Below are positions 8,738 to 17,776 of a DNA stretch of 64,000 bases, in pieces (position 1 is the first letter of the stretch; the number at the start of each line of letters is the position of its first letter). The translations under genes and the position numbers were made by a program. Origin of the DNA: Salinilacustrithrix flava (GTDB lineage Bacteria; Actinomycetota; Acidimicrobiia; Acidimicrobiales; Salinilacustritrichaceae). The stretch is taken from assembly GCA_024128875.1 (NCBI GenBank), contig JAMYFF010000006.1, forward strand, positions 62,001-126,000, given 5' to 3'. The notes beneath the pieces were generated by a model. It made no database searches and was not told the DNA's origin. It worked only from the letters and a program-made list of their open reading frames with translations.

Positions 8738-10627
8738 TCAGGAAGGGCCGAGACCCGGGAGGTCCATGGGGACTTCGCCACCCCGCACCAGCGTGCGGTA
8801 GAGGTCGGCGTACAGGCCGCCGGACTCCACCAGGTCGTCGTGGCGTCCGGCCTCCACGACCCGGCCGTCGTCGACGACCAGGATCTGGTCGGCCGTCGTG
8901 ATGGTGGACAGGCGATGGGCGATGACCAACGAGGTCCGCCCGACGAGCGCCTCGGCGAGGGCGTCCTGCACGGCGGCCTCGTTCTCGGAGTCGAGGTGGC
9001 TGGTGGCCTCGTCGAGGATGACGATGGCCGGGTCCTTGAGGAGCATGCGAGCGATCGACAGCCGCTGCTTCTCGCCGCCGGACATGCGGTAGCCGCGGTC
9101 GCCGACGACGGTGTCGTAGCCCTCGGGCAGCCCGGCGATCACGTGGTGGATGCGGGCCGCCTCGCACGCGGCGCGCAGCTCGTCGATGGAGGCGTCGGGT
9201 CGGGCGTAGCGCAGGTTTCCGGCGATGGTGTCGTGGAACAGGTGCGGGTCCTGGCTGACGACGCCGATGGCCAGGCGCAGGCTCTCCTGGGTGAGGTCGC
9301 GGACGTCGTGTCCGTCGATGCGCACCGCACCCGAGTCCACGTCGTACAGGCGGGGGAGCAGCGAGGTGAGGGTGGTCTTGCCGGCACCGGACGGGCCCAC
9401 GATGGCGACCAGCTGCCCCGGCTCGATGTGCGCGTCGATGCCCTTCAGCACCGGCCCGGACGAGGCGTCGTGGTCCGGCACGGCGCCGGCCAGCGACGGC
9501 ACCGAGACGTCCTGGGCGGTCGGGTAGGTGAACCAGACGCCGTCGAAGTCGACCCGGCCCTGCACGTCGGTGAGGTCCTGGGCGCCGGGGCGGTCCTCGA
9601 TCGGGTTGCGGATGTCGAGCACCTCGAACACCCGGTCGAAGGAGACGAAGGCCGTCATGATGTCGATGCGGGCGTTCGTGAGGGCCGTGAGCGGCTGGTA
9701 GATCCGCTGCACGAGGGCGGCGAGGGCGACGAGCGTGCCGAGGGTGATGGCGCCGTCGATGACGAGGATGCCGCCCCACCAGTACACGGCGGCGATCCCG
9801 AGGGCCCCGACGAGGGCGATGGCGGAGAAGAAGACCCGGCTGAGCACGGCGCTGCGCACGCCGGCGTCGCGCACCCCGGCGGCGTCGTCGGCGAAGCGGT
9901 CGGATTCGTCGTCGTGGCGGCCGAACAGCTTGACCAGCATCGCCCCGGCCACGCCGAAGCGCTCCGTCATGGTCGAGTTCATCCGGGCGTTGCGCTCCAT
10001 CTGCTCGCGGCTGATGGCCTGCAGCCGCGTGCCGACCCGCCGGGCCGGGATGAGGAACGCCGGGAGCAGGGCGATGGTGAACAGCGTGAGGCGCCATTCG
10101 AGGGCGACCATCGCCGCGACCGTCGTGACGAGCACCACCACGTTGGACACCACCGAACCGAGCGTGCCGGTGAGGGCGCGCTGGGCGCCGATCACGTCGT
10201 TGTTGAGCCGCGACACCAGCGCGCCGGTCTGGGCCCGGGTGAAGAAGGCGACGGGCAGGCGCTGGACGTGGTCGAAGACGCGCACCCGCAGGTCGAAGAT
10301 GAGCCCCTCGCCGATGCGGGACGAGAGCCACCGCTCCACCAGCGACAGGCCGGAGTCGGCCACGGCGGCGGCGACCGCCAGGCCGGCCAGGAGGGAGAGG
10401 CGGCCCTTGTCGCCGTCGGCGATGGCGTCGTCGAGGATCCACTTGAACAGCAGCGGCGGGGCGAGGCCGAGGATGGCTGCGGTGATGATCGCAGCCAGGA
10501 ACCCGATGATCTGGACCTTGTAGGGCCGGGCGAACTCCATGACCCGCCGCACGATGGAGCGGTCGAGGGACGCGCCGTCGACGGCGGACGCATCGCTCGG
10601 CATCATCGCGTGGGGGCCCTGTCGCAC
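8738..10627 (-). CDS. ABC exporter, fused permease and ATPase half-transporter
   Basis: The 629-residue half-transporter has an N-terminal six-helix exporter domain (about residues 35-320; ending with the FVSFDRVFEVLD linker) and a C-terminal nucleotide-binding domain with Walker A GPSGAGKTT, Q-loop VSQDPHLFHDTIAGNL, signature MSGGEKQRL (a slight variant of LSGGQ), Walker B IVILDEATSHLDSE and switch His in VIAHRLSTI. It would act as a dimer exporting a lipid, peptide or drug; the substrate is unknown. The ATG at 10627 may be preceded by better starts at 10606 or 10603 (MM). No adjacent partner, so a homodimer is likely. Confidence 0.9.
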   Translation of the reverse strand: MRQGPHAMMPSDASAVDGASLDRSIVRRVMEFARPYKVQIIGFLAAIITAAILGLAPPLLFKWILDDAIADGDKGRLSLLAGLAVAAAVADSGLSLVERWLSSRIGEGLIFDLRVRVFDHVQRLPVAFFTRAQTGALVSRLNNDVIGAQRALTGTLGSVVSNVVVLVTTVAAMVALEWRLTLFTIALLPAFLIPARRVGTRLQAISREQMERNARMNSTMTERFGVAGAMLVKLFGRHDDESDRFADDAAGVRDAGVRSAVLSRVFFSAIALVGALGIAAVYWWGGILVIDGAITLGTLVALAALVQRIYQPLTALTNARIDIMTAFVSFDRVFEVLDIRNPIEDRPGAQDLTDVQGRVDFDGVWFTYPTAQDVSVPSLAGAVPDHDASSGPVLKGIDAHIEPGQLVAIVGPSGAGKTTLTSLLPRLYDVDSGAVRIDGHDVRDLTQESLRLAIGVVSQDPHLFHDTIAGNLRYARPDASIDELRAACEAARIHHVIAGLPEGYDTVVGDRGYRMSGGEKQRLSIARMLLKDPAIVILDEATSHLDSENEAAVQDALAEALVGRTSLVIAHRLSTITTADQILVVDDGRVVEAGRHDDLVESGGLYADLYRTLVRGGEVPMDLPGLGPS

Positions 10628-10672
10628 GGGACGAGGGTATTGGCCTCGCCCGGTTCCTCCTCCGGCACCCGC

Positions 10673-11743
10673 TCAGTCGGTCTGTTCGGGATCCTCCTCC
10701 TCGGCGTCGACGTCGCGGTCGACCGCGGCCCAGGTCCAACCGTCGTGCTCCACGTAGCCCCGCAGCAGCGCCCGACGGGTGCCGATGTCCCGCATCCGCT
10801 CGGCGAGCTCGGCACGCATCGCCTCGCCGTCGACGATGCCTTCCTCGACCAGTCGATCGAACGCGGGAGGGTCCGGCGTCGTCTTCGACGGCACGATGAA
10901 CACGTACTCCAACGTGGACAGGTAGTCGCTGACGGCTTGGCGCAGCGGTCGGGTCACGGACACGTCGAGGCCGGTGCCGCGGTCGACGTCGTCGAGACCG
11001 CCGGCGGCGATGAGCGTGAGGGCTTCGTCGAGCGCGGCGATCTGGGGACCGACCGCGGTGCGGCCGTCGGAGCTGTGGAAGTAGTGGATCACCGGGTACG
11101 CCAGGTGGCGCTGGGCGAGGATGGTGAGCTCGCCGATCAGGGGCAGGAGGTGCAGGTTCAGGTCGCCCAGGTCGCGGCCGGTCCAGCTGTGGCAGATGAT
11201 CCCCTGCGGCGAAGCGCCGAGTGCGGAGATCTTCGAGGCGAGCGCCCGCTTCTGCACGACGGCGGCGACGACGGGGAGGATCCATGCGATGACGAGCGTG
11301 AGCAGGATGACCCCGGACAGCGTGAGCAGGGCGACCGCCGTGGACCAGCCGGCCTCGTCCGGCTCCAGGTTCGACGAACCGGTGCCGACGAGGCGCCCGA
11401 AGACGAAGAAGAGCGCGTCGATCCAGCGGACGCGGGACGACTGCTGCTCGGGCTCGGCGGTGCTGGTGAGGGCGCCGTCGGCGCTGAAGATCAGGGTCCA
11501 GCCGATCGTCAGCCCGACGAACCAGCCGATGAGGATGGAGACCAGCAGCAGCGGTCCGGTGATCCGCTGCAGCCGTCGTCGCTCGCTGCGGGACCGGTTG
11601 CCCACCGCCCACACCAGCGACGCGACCCGGCCCGAGAGCGGACCCCGGACCGCGCTGAGGGAGATGGTCGTCGCGCCGAGGTCGTAGAGCACGCCGAGCA
11701 CGATGACCGTGCCGAAGCCGATGAGGAAGATGTCGAGATCCAC
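10673..11743 (-). CDS. Membrane protein with ion-channel-like core
   Basis: The product of about 356 residues has four hydrophobic helices in its first 170 residues (FLIGFGTVIVLGVLYDLGA; LLLVSILIGWFVGLTIGW; RWIDALFFVFGRLVGTG; AVALLTLSGVILLTLVIAWIL), followed by a soluble domain of about 190 residues. The helix, short re-entrant FFVFGRLVGTGSSNL stretch, helix arrangement resembles a two-TM ion channel, but the filter is not the K+ channel TVGYG sequence. I selected the GTG at 11743 (start VDLDIFL) because upstream residues look non-coding. Function not established. Confidence 0.6.
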   Translation of the reverse strand: MDLDIFLIGFGTVIVLGVLYDLGATTISLSAVRGPLSGRVASLVWAVGNRSRSERRRLQRITGPLLLVSILIGWFVGLTIGWTLIFSADGALTSTAEPEQQSSRVRWIDALFFVFGRLVGTGSSNLEPDEAGWSTAVALLTLSGVILLTLVIAWILPVVAAVVQKRALASKISALGASPQGIICHSWTGRDLGDLNLHLLPLIGELTILAQRHLAYPVIHYFHSSDGRTAVGPQIAALDEALTLIAAGGLDDVDRGTGLDVSVTRPLRQAVSDYLSTLEYVFIVPSKTTPDPPAFDRLVEEGIVDGEAMRAELAERMRDIGTRRALLRGYVEHDGWTWAAVDRDVDAEEEDPEQTD

Positions 11744-11961
11744 GTGTTCCCGGAGGTGTGTGCTGGTGCGTCGAGGGGTGCGGACGGTGCGCGACCGGCG
11801 CACCGCAGCCGGGTTCCTACCCCACCGAGTCACCGCCTCGACCGGGACCGACCGTTCTGGGCCGCTCCACACGCATGGGCGGCGCCCATGGCAGCCCAAA
11901 ACGAGATCTGCTGGCCAGCGGGCGCCCTCGTGCGGGATCCCGAGCTGACCAGCAGTTCCGT

Positions 11962-12051
11962 TGGCGGAGGGAGTGGGATTTGAACCCACGGAGACCCGAA
12001 GGCCTCAACGGTTTTCGAGACCGTCCCATTCGTCCGCTCTGGCATCCCTCC
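11962..12051 (-). tRNA. tRNA-Ser (anticodon CGA)
   Basis: Reads from 12051 leftward: acceptor GGAGGGA pairs with TCCCTCC at 11966-11972; anticodon loop CTCGAAA gives anticodon CGA; a long class II variable arm follows and the T-loop is TTCAAAT. The 3' CCA is genomically encoded (11964-11962). Class II structure and the anticodon identify serine. Confidence 0.95.
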
Positions 12052-12098
12052 TGGGAGTTCTGGAGGGTAGCGAACCGGCCGCGGCCCCTCCCAAGGGG

Positions 12099-12563
12099 TC
12101 AGCGGCGCTCGACGAAGAAGTCGGCGAGCAGGGCGCCGCACTCCTCGGCCTGCACGCCGGCGCGGACCTCGAGCTCGTGGGGCAGGCGGGGGTCGGCGCC
12201 GAGGTTGTACAGCGACCCGAGGGCGCCAGCCTTGGGGTCCGGCGCGCCGAAGACGACCCGGTCGACGCGCGCCGCGAGGAGGGCGCCGGCGCACATCGGG
12301 CAGGGCTCGAGGGTCACCACGACCTGCGCGCCGGGCAGCCGCCAGGAGCCTGCGGCCGCGCACGCGGCCCGCAGCGCGAGCAGCTCGGCGTGGGCGCTGG
12401 GGTCGTGGTCGGCCTGGCGGCGGTTGTGCGCCCGGGCCACGACCTCGCCGTCGACGACCACCACCGCGCCGACGGGGACCTCGCCTGCCTCGGCTGCGAG
12501 GCGGGCCTCGGCCAGCGCCAGCGCCATCAGCTCGTCGTCGGTGTGGTTCGCGGTGCCCGGCAC
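12099..12563 (-). CDS. tadA: tRNA-specific adenosine deaminase TadA
   Basis: The product of about 154 residues is a cytidine-deaminase-fold enzyme that converts the wobble adenosine of tRNA-Arg(ACG) to inosine. Zinc ligands and catalytic Glu are visible as SAHAE (His58, Glu60) and PCPMC (Cys88, Cys91), with GEVPVGAVVV and ARAHNRR flanking. The GTG at 12563 is chosen; further upstream the frame is low-complexity and runs into tRNA-Ser(GGA). Its place between tRNA-Ser genes and SRP RNA/dnaX is a widely conserved neighbourhood. Confidence 0.93.
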   Translation of the reverse strand: MPGTANHTDDELMALALAEARLAAEAGEVPVGAVVVVDGEVVARAHNRRQADHDPSAHAELLALRAACAAAGSWRLPGAQVVVTLEPCPMCAGALLAARVDRVVFGAPDPKAGALGSLYNLGADPRLPHELEVRAGVQAEECGALLADFFVERR

Positions 12564-12727
12564 GGCGGCGACGGTACCGGCACCGGGAGGAAGCCCGACC
12601 ACGGCCGTCGAAGGACCAGCAGCGGGCGGACGAGCCGGACGGCGCTGGGGCCGTCCGGGCGCTCGTCCCGGGCGTGCGCCGGACGCGCCGATGGCCCGAC
12701 CAGCAGGCCGGGCCATCGGTGCTTCGG

Positions 12728-12812
12728 CGGAGGGAGAGGGATTTGAACCCTCGGTGAGTTTCCCCACACACGATTTCCAATCGTGCCGATTCGGCCGCTC
12801 TCGCACCCCTCC
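12728..12812 (-). tRNA. tRNA-Ser (anticodon GGA)
   Basis: Reads from 12812 leftward: acceptor GGAGGGG pairs with TCCCTCC (one G-T); anticodon stem-loop CGATTGGAAATCG gives anticodon GGA; the long variable arm GTGTGGGGAAACTCAC and T-loop TTCAAAT follow. CCA is not encoded. Serine identity is clear. Confidence 0.95.
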
Positions 12813-12843
12813 ATCGGGACCAGAGACGATACAGTGTCGGGAC

Positions 12844-12975
12844 GCCTGCTCCGAAGGTGGCGGCCGGGTCCTGTGCGATCGCAGCCCGTGAACCGAGTCA
12901 GGGCCGGAAGGCAGCAGCTCTCAGCGGAGTCTGTGATGCGCCGCAGATCGCCTGGCCGTCACCCTCGGAGCAGGC
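12844..12975 (+). ncRNA. ffs: Signal recognition particle RNA (4.5S-type)
   Basis: The 132-base element closes on itself: GCCTGCTCCGA at 12844 and TCGGAGCAGGC ending at 12975 are perfect complements. The apex carries the conserved SRP helix 8 signature GTGAACCGAGTCAGG followed by CCGGAAGGCAGCAG, the Ffh-binding internal loops and GGAA tetraloop. It partners with Ffh in cotranslational membrane targeting. Position immediately upstream of dnaX matches the usual Gram-positive order. Confidence 0.95.
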
Positions 12976-13072
12976 GAACTCTCAGTCCCTTGCGGGACTT
13001 CCGAGTTCGTTGACGGATGCTCCGCATCCGTCGGCGGGCCGGGGCCCGGGTACCGGTAGGGTCGGCGATCGC

Positions 13073-14971
13073 ATGGCGTACCAGTCCCTCTACCGCCGCT
13101 ACCGGTCGCAGACGTTCGAGCAGGTGCTGGGTCAGGAGCACGTGACCCGGGCGCTGCGCAACGCCGTGCGCGAGGGGCGCGTCGCCCAGGGCTACCTGTT
13201 CTCGGGTCCCCGCGGCACCGGCAAGACCTCGACGGCTCGCATCCTCGCCAAGGTCCTCAACTGCGAGCACCCCGTCGACGGCGAGCCCGACACCACCTGT
13301 GCCAACTGCAAGGCGGTGGAGGAGGGGCGCCACGTCGACTGGCTCCAGGAGCTCGACGCCGCGTCCAACAACGGCGTCGACGCCATGCGCGATCTGCTCG
13401 GCCGGGTCTCGATGGGCACCAGCGGCAACCGCAAGGTGTACGTCCTCGACGAGGTGCACATGCTCTCGACGGCGGCGTCGAACGCGCTGCTGAAGACGCT
13501 CGAGGAGCCGCCGGAGCACGTCGTGTTCGTGCTGGCCACCACCGAGCCGGAGAAGGTGCTGCCCACCATCCGGTCCCGCACCCAGCACTTCGAGTTCAAC
13601 CTCCTCTCTGCCGACGTGCTCGCTGCCCACGTCCGTCACGTCATCGCCGACGCCGGCCTCGAGCTGGACGACGACGTCGTGGACCACGTCGTGCAGGCCG
13701 GCCGTGGTTCGGCCCGGGACACGCTCTCCGCCCTCGACCAGGTGGCCGCGGCCGGCGGGGTCTCGGTCGCCGACAGCTCCGTCGACGACCTCGTCGATGC
13801 CCTCGGCCGTCGCGATGCCGGGGGCGCCCTGGTCGCCGTGGACGCATCGGTGCGGGCCGGACGCGATCCCCGCGTGCTGGCCGAGCAGCTCATCGAGTCG
13901 CTCCGGCACGCGTTCCTCGTGGCGATGGGCGCGCCCGCCGGCGGGCTCACGGACCGGGCGATGACCCGCGCGCGCGACGTCAGCCAGGCGCTCGGGCCGG
14001 CGTCGCTCACGCGGGCGCTGGAGGCGGTGGGCACCGCCGTCGTGGAGATGCGCCACGCGCCGGACCCGCGCATCCCCCTCGAGGTCGCGCTCGTCCAGAT
14101 CGCCCGTCCCGAAGCTGCCGGCGACCTCGACGCCCTGGTCCGTCGCATCGAGCAGCTCGAACGAGCGGTCGCCTCCGGCGGTGGGAGCGCGCCGGCCGCG
14201 CCGTCTGCACCGGCCGCGGACCAGACCCCGGCCGCCCAGCCCCAGACCGGCGCACCGGCGGCCGCCGCCACCGTCGAGGCCGCGGTCGCTGCCGCCCCGA
14301 CCGGCCCGGCGACGCCACCGCGCGGTGCGGAGGCGGCGCGGGCCCGACTCGCCCAGCACGACGCCACCGCCCCCGAGGCCCCCGAGCCTGCGACCCCGGC
14401 GCCGGCGTCGTCCCGGCCGAGCCTGGGTGGGGTCAAGCGCGCCCGCCAGCAGGAGGCCGCGCCGCCGCGCGAGGCCCCCGCCGACCCGCCGCCACCGCCG
14501 CCCGCCACCGAGGCGGCCCCTGCGCCGGAGCCCGCGCCAACGCCTGCGTCCGAGGGCGGCGTGCCGAGCCTGGCCGAGCTCACGGAGGCGTGGGACGACG
14601 TCCTCGGCGCCCTGCGGGGCCGGGCCAAGGCGCTCTACAAGATGGGGCGCCTCGTGGAGGGCGACGAGCGCACGGCCCGCTTCGCCGTGCCCAACGAACC
14701 GAGCCTGAAGAACTGCTCCGAGAAGCTCGACGAGGTGCTCGAGGCCCTCGCGGCCCGCTTCGGCCGCCCGGTGCCCCTCGACCTCGTCGTCGACGGCGAC
14801 GCCGCCACCGCGCCCCGCCCCGCCCCGGCCGGCACCACCGCGACGGCCGACGAGGACATCGACGACGACGTCGACCTCGACGAGCTGACCGACGCACCCG
14901 ACCCCGACACGGGCGGCATCGCCCAGCTGAAGGACGCCTTCCCCGGCGCCGAGCTCCTGGAGGACCGATGA
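13073..14971 (+). CDS. dnaX: DNA polymerase III subunits gamma/tau
   Basis: The 632-residue clamp-loader ATPase starts MAYQSLYRRYRSQTFEQVLG, with Walker A GPRGTGKTS (45-53), a zinc module (Cys64, Cys76, Cys79), Walker B DEVHMLS and sensor 1 ATTEPEKVLPTIRSR. A long Ala/Pro-rich linker (about 370-510) leads to a C-terminal tau-type domain (LTEAWDDVLGALRGRAKALYKMGRLVEGDERTARF region) that contacts the polymerase. The usual CxxCxxC in the zinc module reads DTTCANC, so one of four cysteine ligands is replaced by Asp73. ATG at 13073 follows the SRP RNA; its stop overlaps the next start (ATGA). Confidence 0.96.
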   Translation: MAYQSLYRRYRSQTFEQVLGQEHVTRALRNAVREGRVAQGYLFSGPRGTGKTSTARILAKVLNCEHPVDGEPDTTCANCKAVEEGRHVDWLQELDAASNNGVDAMRDLLGRVSMGTSGNRKVYVLDEVHMLSTAASNALLKTLEEPPEHVVFVLATTEPEKVLPTIRSRTQHFEFNLLSADVLAAHVRHVIADAGLELDDDVVDHVVQAGRGSARDTLSALDQVAAAGGVSVADSSVDDLVDALGRRDAGGALVAVDASVRAGRDPRVLAEQLIESLRHAFLVAMGAPAGGLTDRAMTRARDVSQALGPASLTRALEAVGTAVVEMRHAPDPRIPLEVALVQIARPEAAGDLDALVRRIEQLERAVASGGGSAPAAPSAPAADQTPAAQPQTGAPAAAATVEAAVAAAPTGPATPPRGAEAARARLAQHDATAPEAPEPATPAPASSRPSLGGVKRARQQEAAPPREAPADPPPPPPATEAAPAPEPAPTPASEGGVPSLAELTEAWDDVLGALRGRAKALYKMGRLVEGDERTARFAVPNEPSLKNCSEKLDEVLEALAARFGRPVPLDLVVDGDAATAPRPAPAGTTATADEDIDDDVDLDELTDAPDPDTGGIAQLKDAFPGAELLEDR

Positions 14972-15393
14972 GCGATCAGAACCCCGACGCGGCCGGTGGC
15001 GGCCTCCCCGACATCGGCGGCCTGCTGGGTGGCCTCGGAGGTGGGGGCGGCGGCGGTCTCGGAGACCTGTTCGCCCAGGCCCAGGCGGCGATGAGCGCCA
15101 GCCAGGCTGCGGCCGAGCAGGAGGTCGAGGGCACCGCCGGCGGTGGCATGGTCCGCATCGAGGCGACCGCCGGGGGCGAGGTCCTCGCCGTGCACATCGA
15201 CCCGGCGGTGGTGGACCCAGACGACGTCGAGGGCCTCGAGGACCTGGTGCTCGCCGCCCTGCGCGACGTCCACGCCCAGGCGGCCCGCGTGCACGCCCAG
15301 GCGATGGGTGGGTTCGACCCGTCCGCCATGCTCGGCGGTCTCCTCGGCGGCCCCGACGACCAGCCCGGCGACGAGCACGACGACGAGGCCTGA
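14968..15393 (+). CDS. YbaB/EbfC family nucleoid-associated protein
   Basis: The 141-residue product has a Gly-rich N-terminal extension (GGLLGGLGGGGGGGLGDL) and then the YbaB core: FAQAQAAMSASQAAAEQEVEG, VRIEATAGGEVLAVHIDPAVV, DDVEGLEDLVLAALRDVHAQA. These are dimeric DNA-binding proteins almost always encoded between dnaX and recR, as here. ATG overlaps the dnaX stop, and recR follows after 6 bp, so the three genes form one operon. Confidence 0.93.
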   Translation: MSDQNPDAAGGGLPDIGGLLGGLGGGGGGGLGDLFAQAQAAMSASQAAAEQEVEGTAGGGMVRIEATAGGEVLAVHIDPAVVDPDDVEGLEDLVLAALRDVHAQAARVHAQAMGGFDPSAMLGGLLGGPDDQPGDEHDDEA

Positions 15394-15399
15394 GCGCGG

Positions 15400-15999
15400 G
15401 TGCACGCGGACGCCGTCCAGAACCTGATCGACCAGCTCGGGCGCCTGCCGGGCGTCGGGCCGAAGTCCGCGCAGCGCATCGCCTACCACCTGCTCAAGGT
15501 GCCCAAGGAGGACGCCCTCGCGCTCGCCTCGGCGGTGGTCACGGCCAAGGAGCGCGTCCGGTTCTGCGAGGTGTGCCACAACCTGTCCGAGGCGCCGCGC
15601 TGCCAGATCTGCGCGGACGGCCGGCGGGACGCCACCGTCGTCTGCGTCGTGGAGGAGCCCCGGGACATCGTGTCGGTGGAGCGCACCGGCGGGTTCCGCG
15701 GCCGCTACCACGTGCTCGGTGGGGCCATCAACCCGATGGAGGGCGTGGGTCCCGACCAGCTCAAGGTGCGCGAGCTGCTGGCCCGCATCGACAGCGACGC
15801 CGTCGTCGAGGTCATCCTGTGCACCAACCCGAACCTCGAGGGCGACACCACGGCCATGTACCTGGCCCGGCTGCTGAAGCCGCTCGGCGTGCGGGTGACC
15901 CGCATCGCCAGCGGGCTCCCGGTCGGCGGGGACCTCGAGTACGCCGACGAGCTCACGCTCGGCCGGGCCCTCGAGGGTCGGCGCGACGTCGACGCCTGA
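15400..15999 (+). CDS. recR: Recombination mediator protein RecR
   Basis: The 199-residue product has the RecR order: HhH motif [21 protein letters not shown]4 zinc finger [16 protein letters not shown], then the Toprim domain with [26 protein letters not shown] and [18 protein letters not shown]. It works with RecO/RecF to load RecA at gaps. GTG start at 15400. It is the last gene of the dnaX operon and is followed by a strong hairpin. Confidence 0.97.
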   Translation: MHADAVQNLIDQLGRLPGVGPKSAQRIAYHLLKVPKEDALALASAVVTAKERVRFCEVCHNLSEAPRCQICADGRRDATVVCVVEEPRDIVSVERTGGFRGRYHVLGGAINPMEGVGPDQLKVRELLARIDSDAVVEVILCTNPNLEGDTTAMYLARLLKPLGVRVTRIASGLPVGGDLEYADELTLGRALEGRRDVDA

Positions 16000-16011
16000 G
16001 ACCGGACGCGA

Positions 16012-16047
16012 CACCGGCCCGGTCAGGGAGAGAGGACCGGGCCGGTG
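16012..16047 (+). terminator. Rho-independent-like terminator of the dnaX-recR operon
   Basis: A perfect 13-bp stem, CACCGGCCCGGTC with GACCGGGCCGGTG, and a 10-nt purine loop (AGGGAGAGAG), starting 13 bp after the recR stop. No U-tract. Confidence 0.7.
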
Positions 16048-16189
16048 AGGCAGTTCCAACCCGGGCATCGACCACTGGACGGAGGCGGGCGGGCGGTGCG
16101 AACCGCCCAGCACCCGATGCCCGGGGAGGGTGGAGGTCGGGGACCGGGCCGAAGCCCTGCGTCGATCCGACGTTGCGTTCACATTACAA

Positions 16190-16260
16190 GCGTGACGCCC
16201 TCATGACAAGCACTGTCCGAAAAGTCCGGAAAAAGTCCCATCTCATGACAGATACATGAC
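16190..16260. repeat. AT-richer block with short iterated motifs
   Basis: Between convergent recR and nhaA, TCATGACA occurs at 16201 and 16243 (ACATGAC follows at 16254) and GTCC occurs at 16215, 16224 and 16235 separated by A-rich spacers. This stands out against the GC-rich surroundings. Role unknown. Confidence 0.35.
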
Positions 16261-16271
16261 GAGGACGAGGG

Positions 16272-17726
16272 TCAGTCGACGAGCGCTGGTGCCGGCTCGC
16301 TGACCCGTCCGGGGTCGTCGCCGGCATCCGGGCTCGGCCCGGACCGCAGGAAGGCGTAGCCGAGCAGGCCCGCGATGACGCTGCCGGCCAGGATGCCGAT
16401 CTTGGCCGAGTCCGTGGCCAGGCTCCCCGGTGCGTAGGCCAGCGACGCGATGAACAGCGCGACGGTGAAGCCGACGCCGGCGGTCATCGCCAGGCCGAGC
16501 ACCATGCGCTGGGTGACCCCGCCGGGAAGCGTGCCGAGCCCGAGCTTCTGGCCGAGCAGCGTGAACGTGAACACCCCCACCGTCTTGCCGACGACGAGGC
16601 CGGCGACGATGCCGAGCACGACCCGGTTGGAGGCCAGCCCGTCGAGTGCCTCGTCGGAGAGCCGGACGCCCGCGTTGGCGAACGCGAACAGGGGCACGAT
16701 GAGGAACGCGACCCAGAGGTGGAGCTTGTTCTCGAGCCGGTCGAGCGGGGACTGGGTCTCGGCCACGAGCCGCTCCATCTCCGACAACCTCGAGGTGGCC
16801 TCGTCATAGCTCTCGTCGTCGTAGGTGGAGCTGCCCCGTGACTGCTCGAGGTTCTGCTCGATGGAGTCCAGCGCCGTCCCGTGGCCGAGGAGCGACGACA
16901 TGTCCTCGGAGAAGTTCTCGGGGTTGTAGAACGGCCAGGCGGGGGTGAGCAGGCCGAGGACGACACCGGCGAGGGTGGCGTGGACGCCGGTCTCGTGGAA
17001 CGCGTACCAGGCGAAGAGGGCCAGGCCGATGTAGACCGGCAGGGCCCGCACGTGCTGGCGCTTGCAGATCTCGGCCACGGCGAGGGTGGCCAGGGCGATC
17101 GCCAGCCACCCGAGGCTGAGCTTCGACGTGTAGAAGAGCGCGATCACGAGGATCGCACCGATGTCGTCGGCGATGGCCAGCGTGAGCAGGAAGACCTTGG
17201 CGGCCGCGGGCACCCGGTTGCCGACCAGGCTCACGACGGCGACGGCGAAGGCGATGTCGGTGGCCATGGGCACGCCCCAGCCGTCGAACCCGCTGGTGCC
17301 GGCGTTCAGGGCCATGAAGATGGCGGCTGGGACGAGCATGCCGCCCACCGCGGCGATGGCGGGCAGCGCCGCCTTCTTCGGGTCGCGCAGCTCGCCGTGG
17401 ACCAGCTCGCGCTTGATCTCGAGGCCGACGACGAAGAAGAAGATGGCCATCAGGGCGTCGTTGACCCACTGCTCGAGGGTCAGGTCGAGGTGGGCCAGGC
17501 CGCCGAGGTGGATGGAGAGGTCGGTGCTCCAGAGCGTCTCCTGGGCGTGGTGCCAGGGGGAGTTCGCCCAGATCAGCGCGGCGACGGCAGCTGCCAGCAT
17601 GAACACGGCGCCACCGGCCTCGGCGTGCATGAAGCGCTGGAACGGGCGGACGAACAGGCGCGGGACGAACGTGTCCTGCTCGCTCCACGTGGGGCGGCGC
17701 ATGGTGGTGAGGCGGCGTTCGGACAT
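16272..17726 (-). CDS. nhaA: Na+/H+ antiporter NhaA
   Basis: The 484-residue product follows NhaA throughout: GGAVFMLAAAVAALIWANSPW, NDALMAIFFFVVGLEIKREL, GVPMATDIAFAVAVVSL, and LAIADDIGAILVIALFY carrying the paired aspartates essential for Na+ and H+ binding. It exports sodium in exchange for protons, mainly at high pH or salt. An acidic, Ser-rich loop of roughly 60 residues after YNPENFSEDM is longer than in the E. coli enzyme. ATG at 17726 (MSERRLTTMRR). It lies downstream of the RsbW-like and STAS genes on the same strand. Confidence 0.95.
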   Translation of the reverse strand: MSERRLTTMRRPTWSEQDTFVPRLFVRPFQRFMHAEAGGAVFMLAAAVAALIWANSPWHHAQETLWSTDLSIHLGGLAHLDLTLEQWVNDALMAIFFFVVGLEIKRELVHGELRDPKKAALPAIAAVGGMLVPAAIFMALNAGTSGFDGWGVPMATDIAFAVAVVSLVGNRVPAAAKVFLLTLAIADDIGAILVIALFYTSKLSLGWLAIALATLAVAEICKRQHVRALPVYIGLALFAWYAFHETGVHATLAGVVLGLLTPAWPFYNPENFSEDMSSLLGHGTALDSIEQNLEQSRGSSTYDDESYDEATSRLSEMERLVAETQSPLDRLENKLHLWVAFLIVPLFAFANAGVRLSDEALDGLASNRVVLGIVAGLVVGKTVGVFTFTLLGQKLGLGTLPGGVTQRMVLGLAMTAGVGFTVALFIASLAYAPGSLATDSAKIGILAGSVIAGLLGYAFLRSGPSPDAGDDPGRVSEPAPALVD

Positions 17727-17776
17727 GGGTGTTCCTCGGGGCACGGGCGCCCAGGGGATCCGGCAGCGAGGGGCTG

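Noticed and set aside
8670..11612. A 980-codon minus-strand frame over the same region
   Set aside because: Out of frame with the ABC transporter; the translation is Arg/Pro-rich with no domain.
8840..11983. A 1047-codon open frame on the plus strand across the ABC transporter and channel genes
   Set aside because: It is the antisense of two genes with clear Walker motifs and helices; its translation is low-complexity Asp/Gly/Glu-rich. Long antisense open frames are normal in very GC-rich DNA.
12857..13072. N-terminal extension of DnaX through the SRP RNA
   Set aside because: It would be translated from the SRP RNA; DnaX homologues start at MAYQSLYRRYR.
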